Source: Gautieria morchelliformis
Lineage: Eukaryota; Basidiomycota; Agaricomycetes; Gomphales; Gomphaceae
Assembly (NCBI GenBank): GCA_015179125.1
Contig: WHVA01000064.1
Coordinates: 62,001 to 126,000 of the forward strand
Length of the DNA stretch: 64,000 nucleotides
Direction of reading: 5' to 3'
This document shows, one piece after another, positions 11,006 through 20,934 of the stretch (position 1 is its first letter; each line of letters opens with the position of its first letter). The notes under the pieces were generated by a model, which saw only the letters and a list, made by a program, of their open reading frames with translations, was not told where the DNA came from and did not search any database. Position numbers and translations under genes: made by a program.

Positions 11006-11796
11006 GCATCAGTCACGTGCATCTAATAACTGTGGGAAATATTATTTCCCTGGGCGGCAATATTATTGTACGATAATATGAGATTATCGTACATAATTTC
11101 TACTACAAACTAATAGACTCTATTGTAAGAATGAATATTTATATCATGAGTCATAGATTACAATATTTTTGACAGGGTTTGCTATCGCGGGTTCAAATTG
11201 GTAAGCTCCGATGTACATGTTGCCATAAACTTATAATAAAGTTGGCTACAGTATCTACATTGAGTACATGTTCAGCTTCATCACCCATCCAAGTCAGACA
11301 CTGATGTATTATACAGTAGTTGGATTTACGAGGTGTTCCTTTGCCACAGATGAAGCCTCAGCCTGTTCTCATTGCTGACTGGAGTCTGATGGATAAAACA
11401 TTTTTCGCAGGCATCAACAGAATCAAAGTAAATCACAGGCTTAGGGAGAGATATGGTGGTTGAAATGCACAAAGATTAGGCTGCACCTGCACTATTTCTG
11501 GTATTTTGGTGTTCATGCGGTGCTAGATATGCCCATGTGCACATTCAGAGTGTATGATGCACACGGTTCAGCTCGTGTGCACAGTTTTGTTCACATGTGC
11601 AGCCTACCCATGTACCTTAGTTGGCACAACAAAAAGAATTGTCTTGGATAACAACTAGGATTTTAATTAGTTTGTGATGTGGAGCATACAGTATGCAAAC
11701 ATGTCAAGAAAAAGAAGCTTATAAGAGTTCACATAGCCAACTTGACCATTGTCCCCTCAAGAGCCTTCACCTTTAGCACCGCTTCCGCCTTCATGT

Positions 11797-12276
11797 TGTC
11801 AGGGGACACCCTGTTTTCCATTTCCAGTTCCGACACCACACCCAGTTCCGACTCCATTTCCGACTCCGCTTCCGGTTCCGATTCCATCTCCGCATCCGCT
11901 TTCGGGAACGATTCCGCTTCTGGGAGAACTTCCACCAGTTCCGTTCGCCTTGCCAGTTCCACTCCAATTTCCGACTTCCGCCCCGGAACAGTGTCGGAAA
12001 TCAAGCGACTCGCATAATAGGTGGCATCAAGGGTCGATCAAGGGTCAGGGGGATGCAGGGTTGATGGCGGGTGCCAAGTGTTGTCCCTGGCTGCGCAGCG
12101 TAGTATAATACGGGCTCGCTGACATTGGGGGTCCTTAGACTTTTCTCTTTGGATTTCCCCTTGTCAGGTGAGAACCCCCTCTCTTGTATGCTCTGTTCAT
12201 TTATACATACTTTGGATTTCCCCTTGTCAGTTGTGTGGTAGTGTGATCTCCACAACTAGCCAGGGTTGCCCTTACA
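11797..12276 (+). repeat. 5' LTR (480 bp)
   Basis: Starts TGTCAGGGGACACC and ends GGTTGCCCTTACA, with the usual TG..CA ends. From the inferred start site (see promoter) U3 would be 11797-12136 and R+U5 12137-12276. U3 is rich in repeated TTCCGA/TTCCG words. Confidence 0.95.
12104..12146 (+). promoter_or_regulatory. LTR promoter: TATA box and inferred start site
   Basis: TATAATA at 12104-12110 is followed 27 nt later by AGACTTTTCT (12137-12146), the sequence complementary to the primer-binding site. In self-priming retrotransposons the first bases of the RNA pair with that site, so transcription probably starts at or very near 12137. The spacing from the TATA element is normal. This is an inference from sequence only. 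Confidence 0.55.
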
Positions 12277-12278
12277 GC

Positions 12279-12288
12279 AGAAAAGTCT
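12279..12288 (+). other. Primer-binding site, probable self-priming type
   Basis: AGAAAAGTCT lies 2 nt after the 5' LTR and is the exact reverse complement of AGACTTTTCT at 12137-12146 inside the LTR. This is the arrangement known from Tf1/sushi-type elements, where the mRNA 5' end folds back to prime reverse transcription instead of a tRNA. Complementarity ends abruptly at 10 nt. I did not check tRNA 3' ends exhaustively. Confidence 0.55.
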
Positions 12289-12463
12289 CTCCCATAGAGG
12301 ACCGGCGGTCGTACTGCGTGTTGCAGCCGCCATAGGTGCGTTCGGAATCGGAGACAGCGACTCGGAGATCGCAACCTCTTCCGCACACACAGCGTACGAC
12401 AGCCCTTCTTCTTACGTCGAGCTCCCAACCCCGGAAATCCCGTCCCACATTTCTCCTTCCGAC

Positions 12464-13639
12464 ATGGATCCGGACGATCGTCTTCGGAATATGGAGGAGG
12501 AATTGACGCGGAACCGGATGAAGACCGACGCGATTGAAACAGCCTTACAAGCGATTTTGGCTAAGTTAGATATTCCACAAGGTGGTGGAAATGAAATGTT
12601 GGACGATCCGGATTTCGGAAAAGCGGAACTAGCAGAGGAGAGAAAGTCCGCGAAGTTAGCAAAGGTCAAACCCGCAACTCCGGCGGACTTTGACGGAGAT
12701 CGGGAGAAGGGACGCGCATTCTTCAACACATGCAGCATCTACTTCGCAATTGTCGGAGACCTCTTTCCGAACGACCAGGCTCGGATTCACTGGGCATTGT
12801 CCTTTTTCAAGTCGGACCGCGCATCCCGTTTTGCAAACAAGGTGATCCGACATGAAGCAAAGGGCAAGGGGAACTACTTCCGAGACTGGGATGCCTTCGA
12901 GAAACCATTTTCCGACCAGTTCTGCCCAAAAAATGAGCAGCTCACAGCCCTTACGAAGCTCGAGGGGACCAGCTGGTACCAGGCCAAGGATCCGGTCGAT
13001 GACTATATCAATCGCTTCCAGGAGCTCATCGACCTTGCGGAGTATGATGACGACAAGACGATCGTCATCAAATTCCGACGAGGACTCGATCCGACACTCC
13101 AGAACCAAGTTGCGCTGCTTGGGGATGGAGCTCCGGACTTTGATGACCCGGAAGGGTGGTACCAAGCTGCACAGAGGGTGTCCCGGAACAGGGAAGCAAA
13201 TGAGGCCTTCGTGGAGACGAGCCGGAATATGACGCGCAGTTCCACTCGTCCTACTCCACCTGTGCCAAAATCCGGAAGCGCATTCATTCCCATGCGGAAA
13301 GTATTTCCGACGCTTTCTCCACCCGCTCCTATTAGGAACCATAGCCCTCCTCTCTCGAAGAGTGGCCCTGCCCCGATGGATGTTGACCGCATGCGCGGAG
13401 AAGGCCGCGGAACTATCACCTGCTTCCGATGTCAACAACCAGGCCACTATGCCCGCGAGTGCCCCCAAGCATTTGACATCCGGCTTATGACCACAGAGGA
13501 GAAACTCGAGCTCCTTCCAGAGTTCCTCGCACTTGCGGACATAAGCAGAGTGCCTACTGCGGAAGGAGTTTCCGAAAATGCGGAACATGGCGCATCGGAA
13601 GCGGAAGATGCGTCGGATTTTGTGACGCGCAGCGGGTGA
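12464..13639 (+). CDS. gag: Gag polyprotein
   Basis: 391 residues from the first ATG inside the element (MDPDDRLRNMEEEL); the frame is open further upstream to the LTR. An N-terminal coiled coil is followed by the Ty3/Gypsy gag core (KPATPADFDGDREKG, ARIHWALSFFKSD, FRDWDAFEKPF, DQFCPKNEQLTALTKLE) and a CCHC zinc knuckle CFRCQQPGHYAREC near 13420-13460, which binds the genomic RNA. It ends at TGA 13637-13639. Pol follows in the -1 frame with the frames touching, so pol is probably made by a -1 frameshift or an equivalent bypass. I did not find a classic slippery heptamer. Confidence 0.9.
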   Translation: MDPDDRLRNMEEELTRNRMKTDAIETALQAILAKLDIPQGGGNEMLDDPDFGKAELAEERKSAKLAKVKPATPADFDGDREKGRAFFNTCSIYFAIVGDLFPNDQARIHWALSFFKSDRASRFANKVIRHEAKGKGNYFRDWDAFEKPFSDQFCPKNEQLTALTKLEGTSWYQAKDPVDDYINRFQELIDLAEYDDDKTIVIKFRRGLDPTLQNQVALLGDGAPDFDDPEGWYQAAQRVSRNREANEAFVETSRNMTRSSTRPTPPVPKSGSAFIPMRKVFPTLSPPAPIRNHSPPLSKSGPAPMDVDRMRGEGRGTITCFRCQQPGHYARECPQAFDIRLMTTEEKLELLPEFLALADISRVPTAEGVSENAEHGASEAEDASDFVTRSG

Positions 13640-16600
13640 GATGTGTGCCCCTGCTGCCTGTACATAACCGGTTTGCCTGTCTTGAAGTAGAGAATGAAAA
13701 GCCCCGACTCCCCTCACTTCATACAGACCCACCGGATAAAGTCACACAAAAGCCAAATCCGACACCCCGTCTATCCCGCATCCGCCCTTGGGAGAGACGC
13801 CTTCCGAAGCGCTATGTCGTTGCTGCCACCCCTGGCCCCAAGTCACTAGTCATTAAGGTAGAGATCCAGACGACAGATACGGCGGAAGTCAAATCCGGAC
13901 CCGCCCTTGTCGATTGCGGGGCCACTGGTCAGTTTATGGACCGGGACTATGTGGAACGGAACCGACTGACCACGCGGAAGTTGCAACGTGCAATCCCGGT
14001 GTTCAATGTGGATGGAAGCCCCAATGAGGCAGGGTCCATCACGGAGATAGTGGACACAATTCTCCGCTACGATGGACACTCGGAACGCACTTCCTTCGCT
14101 GTCACCAGCCTGGGGAAGCAAGACATCATCCTTGGGTTTACCTGGCTTCAAGAGCACAACCCGGAGATCAATTGGCAGACTCGGAAGGTACTGATGAGTC
14201 GATGTCCAGCCAAGTGTCACATGTGCCGGTCGGAACCGCGGAAGGAGCACCAGGAGCAGCGGAAGACCGAACGGCTCATACAGACATGTCGTTCCGGCCC
14301 CCATCCACTGCTTGCAGAAGAAGACTCGGAAGCGGAATTTGACCCGGATCCCCCTTCCATGTCCGATTCCGACGTCATCCGACTCCGCCTGGAAGACGCT
14401 CTGACGGAAGGGGAGCGCTTGCTGTACGTAAACCTTCCGCCGGAGGCGGAACACATCCGCGCCACCGGAAATATTTCGCAACGCCTTGCTGAAGCCTCTA
14501 AGAGGTATGATAGAGTGGAGGCGGAAATTCTGGAGTACCTGCGGGAGTTTGAGGACGTCTTCTCCAAGGAGTCGTTTGATGCCCTGCCTCCGCGGAAGCT
14601 GTGGGACCATGCCATCGAGTTGGAGCCTGGGTCGAAGCCCACCAACTGCAAGGTCTACCCGCTGTCACCCAAGGAGCAGGTAGAGCTCGATGCATTCCTT
14701 GCGGAAAATCTCCGTACAGGGAGGATCCGCCCCTCCAAGTCACCCATGGCATTTCCGGTGTTCTTCATCAAGAAGAAGGACGGCTCGCTCAGACTTGTGC
14801 AGGATTACCGGGCCTTGAATGCGATCACGATCAAGAACCGGTACCCCATTCCGCTCATTTCCGAATTGATCACACAACTCCGCGGGGCGAAGTACTTCAC
14901 CAAGCTGGATGTCCGCTGGGGCTTCAATAATGTCCGGATCCGGGAGGGAGATGAGTGGAAGGCCGCATTCCGCACCAACCGAGGACTCTTTGAGCCACAG
15001 GTCATGTTCTTTGGCCTCACCAACAGTCCTGCCACGTTCCAGACAATGATGAATGACATTTTCCGTGACATGATAGCAGAAGGGGTTGTCTGCATCTACC
15101 TCGATGACATCCTCATCTTCACAAAAACAATGTCCGAACATCGGGAAGTCGTGCGGAGAGTGCTGGAACGACTCCGGGAGTACAACCTGTGTCTCAAGCC
15201 GGAAAAGTGCGAATTTGAGCGGACGTGGATAGAGTATCTTGGGGTGATCGTGTCGGAAGGAAAGGTGGAAATGGACCCCGTCAAGGTTTCCGGTGTGTCG
15301 GATTGGCCGGTGCCGCGGAACAAGAAGGAAGTCCAGTCCTTCATTGGGTTTGTCAATTTCTACCGGCGGTTCATCAAGGACTTCTCCTGCCACGCCCGTG
15401 CCCTCTTCGACCTCACCAAGAAGGAGGTTGGATGGCGGTGGGGAGAGCCGGAACGGGCCTCCTTTGACAAACTCAAAGAGCTGATCACTTCCGCCCCGGT
15501 CCTGATCTTTCCCGACGACTCTCGCCCTTACCGAGTGGAGGCGGATTCTTCCGACACAGCTACCGGAGCGGTCTTGTCGCAACAGTCATCGGAAGAAGGT
15601 GGGGGGTGGCATCCGATTGCCTTCTTCTCTAAGAGTCTCAGTCCGGTCGAGCGGAACTACGAGATCCATGACAAGGAGATGCTGGCAATCATCCGAGCGC
15701 TGGAGGAGTGGTGACACTTCCTTGAGGGTGCTCTATGCCCATTTGAGATCTGGACAGACCACAAGAACCTTGAGTATTTCCACACGTCTAAGAAGTTGAA
15801 CCGACGACAAGCACGGTGGTCCCTACACCTGTCCCGGTTTGACTTCATGCTCCACCACCGCCCCGGCCGCACCATGGGCAAGCCCGATGCCCTATCCCGC
15901 CGTGCGGATCATGGAAGCGGAAGCGGAGACAATGCGGATATGACACTGCTCCGCCCAAGTCTCTTTGCAATCCGCGCCCTAGAAGGAGTGACTGCAGTTG
16001 GAGCGGAAGCGGAAATGCTCCGGGACATCCGGAGACAGTATCGGAATGGAGAGAAGGAGGAGTCGGTGGTGAAGGCAGTGGAGGAACTTCGGAAAGGGCA
16101 CTCACGGTCTGTACGGGCAGCGGAATGGTCGGAACGGGATGGGCTGCTCCACTTCAGAGGCAAGGTCTACGTTCCAGATGGGGCGGACCTCCGCCGCCGC
16201 ATCGTGTCCCAGCACCATGACACACGGGTCGCTGGGCATGCTGGCAGGTGGAAGACGCTGGAGTTAGTGGCTCGGAATTACTGGTGGCCTCAGATGTCCC
16301 GCTACATTGGACAGTACGTGAAGACATGTGACCTTTGTCTCCGAACCAAAGCGCAACGACATCCACCCGTCGGAGAACTTGTTCCGCTCCCGATTCCCGA
16401 ATCCCGCTGGGACACCATCAGCGTCGACTTCATTGTTGAACTCCCAGAGTCTCATGGCTACGACGCGATCATGAACGTCGTGGATTCGGTAAGCAAGGTG
16501 TCCCACTTCATTCCGACGCACACGACGATCACAGCCCTCGGAGCAGCCCGCCTGTTCCTTGCCCATGTCTGGAAGTTGCATGGGCTCCCGAAGCAAGTGG

Positions 16601-17544
16601 TTTCCGACCGAGGTCCGCAGTTTGTCGCGGAACTGACTCGGGAGCTCTACCGCCTGCTCGGCATAAAGCTAGCTACCACCACGGCGTACCATCCGCAGGG
16701 TGACGGACAGACGGAACGGGTCAATCAGGAGTTGGAGCAATATCTCCGCCTCTTTGTCAATGAGAGGCAGGACGACTGGGATGAATTACTTCCGCTGGCG
16801 GAATTCCAATACAACAACCATGTCCATTCCGCCACACAACAGACTCCCTTCATGCTCGACTCCGGACGACACCCGCGGATGGGCTTCGAACCACGCCAGG
16901 CTGAGTCCCGACTCGAGACGGTCAATGAGTTCCGAGACCGCATGGACTCCACCCTTTCGGAAGCCAAGTCGGCCCTTGCAAAGGCCAAGGATGACATGGC
17001 GAGGTACTACAACCAACGCCGGGTTCCTGCCCCAGAGTACCAAGTTGGAGACAAGGTGTATCTAGATGCAAGTGACATCCGCACCACACGCCCTTCGCAG
17101 AAGCTTGCCCACCGCTACCTTGGGCCCTTCACAGTGACGCGGAGGGTTGGACGGAATGTATACCGCCTCCGACTTCCGATGTCCATGTCCCGCCTCCACC
17201 CCGTCTTCAACGTGGTGAAGTTACTCCCTATGCTTGAGGACCCAATTCCACATCGGAAGGCTCATCCGCCACCTCCGCCAGAAATTGTAGATGGGGAAGA
17301 GCACTACGTGGTGGAACGGATCCTGGACAGCCGGTTTGTGCGAGGACGACTCCAATTCCTCGTGAAATGGGAAGGGTATGGGTACGAGGAGAATTCTTGG
17401 GTCCCGGAGCAAGATGTTTCCGCTCCTGACAAACTCCGGGAGTTCTATAGGACACATCCAGGTGCCCCTCGCCGAATCCGCTCGCTGGCATTTCAATCCC
17501 TTGTGTCCCGTGCTTCGAGGACGCAGCACGCTAGAGGGGGGTGA
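13636..17544 (+). CDS. pol: Pol polyprotein (PR-RT-RH-IN-chromodomain), one premature stop
   Basis: One frame of about 1303 codons, interrupted only by TGA at 15712-15714. Domains in order: protease with a modified active site (VDCGATGQFMD, about 13905), reverse transcriptase (FFIKKKDGSLRLVQDYR, YLDDILIF near 15100), RNase H (IFPDDSRPYRVEADSS onward), integrase HHCC (HHDTRVAGHAGRWK..CDLC, about 16210-16340), the D,D35E core (ISVDFIVELP, VVSDRGPQF, GQTERVNQELEQY) and a C-terminal chromodomain (YVVERILDSR, LQFLVKWEGY, ENSWVPEQD). The stop sits between EEW and HFLEGA, in the RNase H domain, where homologues usually have Arg. CGA to TGA would be one transition. RT has KLDVRWGFNN instead of the commoner KLDLRWGYNN. 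The stop codon of pol overlaps the polypurine tract. Confidence 0.9.
17533..17541 (+). other. Polypurine tract
   Basis: AGAGGGGGG directly upstream of the 3' LTR (17545) is the expected primer for plus-strand DNA synthesis. It overlaps the end of pol. Confidence 0.75.
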
Positions 17545-18024
17545 TGTCAGGGGACACCCTGTTTTCCATTTCCAGTTCCGACACCACACCCAGTTCCGAC
17601 TCCATTTCCGACTCCGCTTCCGGTTCCGATTCCATCTCCGCATCCGCTTTCGGGAACGATTCCGCTTCTGGGAGAACTTCCACCAGTTCCGTTCGCCTTG
17701 CCAGTTCCACTCCAATTTCCGACTTCCGCCCCGGAACAGTGTCGGAAATCAAGCGACTCGCATAATAGGTGGCATCAAGGGTCGATCAAGGGTCAGGGGG
17801 ATGCAGGGTTGATGGCGGGTGCCAAGTGTTGTCCCTGGCTGCGCAGCGTAGTATAATACGGGCTCGCTGACATTGGGGGTCCTTAGACTTTTCTCTTTGG
17901 ATTTCCCCTTGTCAGGTGAGAACCCCCTCTCTTGTATGCTCTGTTCATTTATACATACTTTGGATTTCCCCTTGTCAGTTGTGTGGTAGTGTGATCTCCA
18001 CAACTAGCCAGGGTTGCCCTTACA
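17545..18024 (+). repeat. 3' LTR (480 bp)
   Basis: Same ends and length as the 5' LTR. I compared them by eye over the full length and saw no difference. It is followed by the target duplication CATGT. Confidence 0.95.
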
Positions 18025-18081
18025 CATGTCATTCTCGAGCTCAAACAAACATTGTGCCTTGATAGCCTCTATCCCTTGCAG

Positions 18082-18990
18082 TCAACACTCAGTTGTAATG
18101 CCCATAACTGGTGTTTTTTCAAGCTTGACCAGGATTTCCTGCAGTGAACAGGGGAAATTTGGATCAAGGTAATGGTGTGCAAGCCCATCCCACCATGCCG
18201 TCTCCCAGTTGCACTGGCAGGTAGCAAGTGCTTTATTACAGGCTGTGTCATGGTGGCATAATTTTGGCAGGTTGTATGCAACAAGAAGTCGGTGGTGGCA
18301 AAGAGCAGCCTGTGTCGTCACAATCAGCATCATAATCTGCTGTCCAAGTAGAGCTGAATCCTTGATGGTAAATCTTTTTTTTTTTTTGAGGGGGGGGTGG
18401 GTGGCATCCATTAATTCTTTGAATGCCGGCTCAATCCATTTGTGGATTCTATAGCATATTGCCAAGGACAGCTTATGGGAAGCTGTCAAGCCCAAGGTGG
18501 CTAATGCTTCAATAGTGAAGTTCCATGGGGCATCCCATTCCAGGAATATGGCAAGCTCTAAAATGTTATCAAGTGCCAATATGTTGGGAGGTGGTCCGAC
18601 TCTGGATTGGCTCATTAGGCAGGTTCAAATCCAAGAATAAAATCAAGTGAGCTACTTACCAGTGAAACCAGCTCAGGAGATTGTGCTGTTTTTGCACAGC
18701 GAAAGGGGGCCTGATCTTTAGTGGCTGCTCATTAGTAAATTGCTCCTGGTCTGATTTACCAATGGTGCCTAGCATTGCAAACATATCCCTTAGGATGACT
18801 GAGTGAGGTTCAATGAGAGACATGTGTAATTTATACAGTCTATCCTCAACCTATAAGAATGTGGTCAGCTGGATGGAACATATAATATAGTAGATATGCA
18901 TACCAGACAAACCATAGAGCCATCACACCAGTAGAATGCTTCATGGCGAAGTGGAACCTGGTCCAGTGACAGAAAATGAACAATTACCAT
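18082..18990 (-). CDS. BTB/POZ-domain protein
   Basis: Three exons read as a BTB protein: 18990-18903, 18850-18660 and 18610-18082. The introns are 18851-18902 (52 nt) and 18611-18659 (49 nt), both GT-AG. Key BTB features are FYWCDGSMV, then VEDRLYKLHMSLIEPHS..LRDMF across the first intron. The C-terminal helical part has LELAIFLEWDAPWNFTIEAL and SLAICYRIHKWIEPAF, as in Agaricomycete BTB families. BTB domains dimerise and often connect substrates to Cul3 ligases. These fungal proteins are mostly uncharacterised. A KKKK stretch (poly-T in DNA, about 18375) lies mid-protein. The ATG at 18990 is the first in frame, but an upstream exon is possible. It abuts the Gypsy element by about 50 bp, so its 3' UTR was probably hit. 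Confidence 0.65.
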
Positions 18991-19769
18991 ACATGTTTTC
19001 CCCAAGGCGGAGTTCTAACTTAGACCCCAAACTCCTAGTCGATGTGATGTCATTGAGCTGCCAGGGTCATTCTCTGCTCTCCATGGTCCAGGACCACCAA
19101 GCAACATTGTCTATCAAGCTCACAAAGTAATATCTGACTCTTACAATAATTCTTTGCAGCTACTTTGTCAGGATGACCATGATCCCCTACGCTTCCATTT
19201 CACCTTGATCGCCTCCAGAACTGAATCAGTCCATTATTCCGTGCACTGTCTGTCGAGAATGTCCCTGAAGACTGGCTTGAAAGTGGTGCACATGCTCTAG
19301 GGAAGTTATTAGTAGCACTGTGGGTGGCAATCAAAGGTGCAGAGGATTGGTAAGTCATCTTGTGAAACAAATACTGTTGTTCTCTAAGGTTGTTGTTGCT
19401 AGGGATACCTTGCATATGTTCAAGCCAAATTTGATAACTACAGCTCATGCTCAGCGGGTTGGTCAACTAACAAAATAAATCAATGGGGACTGGCTTTGAC
19501 AAGCTGTCTTGGCCACCTATAATCTTAGCTGAAAATGAATAGCTTCAATCTTTGGAATACATCAAAACTTGCTCCTTCCCAAGCTTTGAAAAATGGGTCT
19601 ACATAAACAATTCTCTGAGATCAGTGATGGTGACTTGGATAGCATCCTCAAGTTATATGAGTGCCTTCGCCCCAACTCAGGTCTCTGGTATGCAACAGGC
19701 TTTCTATGATGTCACAGCTTCAAGGTTCAGCAGGACCGTGTATGTGACACATTAAAATGTATTGACACT
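18991..19769. other. No convincing gene
   Basis: Short ORFs on both strands (for example 19200-19466 minus and 19552-19755 plus) show no domain or codon pattern. This could hold the BTB promoter. Confidence 0.4.
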
Positions 19770-20330
19770 TTAATGGATCAGTCCGAATGGATCTGGAATA
19801 TCAAAGAAGAGCTCTGGGACAGCCGAGCAAAGAATGAGGAAATAGAAAACACACTACACCTCATCATGGCTAAACTAGATGTGACACTGATGGCCCAAGA
19901 GCCGAGAAGAGAAGAAGTGTGAACTGAAGAGTTCAGGGGGTTTGAAGATTTGGAAGAAGAAGCTGAGCAGCTGGTGGCAGGTTTGAGACGGGGGAAGGTG
20001 AAGCCGGTGACGCCCTCAGATTTCAATGGTGACTGAGAACAGGGCTGAGCCTTCCTGAACACCCTGACCCTATATTTCGTGATCAGTGGAGATGCATTCC
20101 CCTTGGATTAGGCCTGCATCCATTGGGACCTGTGATTATTCAAGTCTGGCTGAGCTGCACATCTTGTGAACCGAGTCCTACATGCTGAAGCAAAATCCTG
20201 AACTCCACACTTTCAAACTTGGGCAGATTTCCAGAAGGAATTCACAGATCAGTTCTGCCTGAGGAATGAGCAATCACTGCCCTCACAAAGCTGAAGAATG
20301 GGAGCTTGAGAGGGATACCACGGACCAAGT
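19770..20330 (+). pseudogene. Decayed Ty3/Gypsy gag relic
   Basis: Same gag family as the intact element, at lower identity: VKPVTPSDFNGD, AFLNTLTLYFVISGDAF, HLVNRVL and FQKEFTDQFC align in order with KPATPADFDGD, AFFNTCSIYFAIVGDLF and FSDQFCPKN. It is riddled with in-frame stops, many at positions where the intact gag has Arg (TGA for CGN) or Gln (TAG for CAG). No LTRs or pol accompany it. Confidence 0.7.
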
Positions 20331-20724
20331 CAGTTATTTTCTCCATCCATTCCTTGTATAGGTGAGGAATGTCATCATCATGGCTGTCTGAGACACCATT
20401 AGGCACCTCATGCATCTATTAGGTCCTGGGGTATGTGGCACTGCCTTCTTTTGTGCAAGTGCTTTCATTGTCAGATGAGAGTGCCTCTCCCTACTCTGGT
20501 AGGGAGAGCTTGAGGACGAGCCTTTACAAGACATGTCCTCCTGACCCTGGCCCATGGCCCAGAGGTGAACCTGCTCACCTTCAGCACCTGGTCCTCTCCC
20601 AATGAGTCATTATTGTCGAAGGATACTTTGCCTGTAGGGATGACTTTGTTCCCTATGTGGATTGTTCCTGGACTGGAGAAGTCCAGGATGACACCTAGTT
20701 TCCTCAGGAACAGTGTATATTGTG
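20331..20724. other. No identifiable gene
   Basis: Gag homology ends near 20330. The rest has ORFs without recognisable domains, for example 20471-20782 minus with ILDFSSPGTIHIGNK. Confidence 0.35.
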
Positions 20725-20832
20725 TCATAAATATGCATCTCATCATTCTAGGTGCTGTTGTGCACATTGATGGCCACCACAAGTTTCTATGGGGATTTGT
20801 TGTTCATGGGATGATTGGCCATCATGATCGCG
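20725..20832 (+). pseudogene. Integrase-core scrap (rve-like)
   Basis: The short segment VVHIDGHHKFLWGFVVHGMIG resembles the start of the DDE integrase-like core (W-H-D-G-H-K, then WGFV-HG) found in many Agaricomycete genes. Nothing before or after continues the domain, so this is a fragment. Confidence 0.45.
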
Positions 20833-20934
20833 TTGTAGCAAAGCTTTCTCAACCTTACCATCACCACAAAACACTCAAAATTCCAATTTGCAATAACACA
20901 CACATCCAACACAGAACCCCATCTGACCGCAGCC

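Larger units (their letters stand above)
7595..11486. mobile_element. PIF-Harbinger DNA transposon with two convergent genes
   Basis: A 33-bp TIR at 7595-7627 and its inverted match at 11454-11486 agree at 30 of 33 positions by eye (core TTGAAATGCACAAA). Between them lie the two genes expected of an autonomous PIF-Harbinger element: a Myb/SANT-like DNA-binding protein (+, 8216-9468) and a DDE transposase (-, 9771-11005). They are convergent and separated by about 300 bp. PIF-Harbinger insertions normally duplicate 3 bp. I could not find an identical 3-mer at these borders, so the exact ends may lie slightly further out. Confidence 0.75.
11797..18024 (+). mobile_element. Ty3/Gypsy chromodomain retrotransposon, near-intact
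   Basis: A complete element of 6228 bp: 5' LTR, gag, pol with protease, reverse transcriptase, RNase H, integrase and a C-terminal chromodomain, polypurine tract and 3' LTR. It is flanked by the 5-bp direct repeat CATGT (11792-11796 and 18025-18029), the target duplication. The LTRs appear identical, so the insertion is recent. A single in-frame TGA in pol (15712-15714) is the only obvious lesion. The chromodomain places it in the chromoviruses, which often target histone-marked chromatin. Confidence 0.95.
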
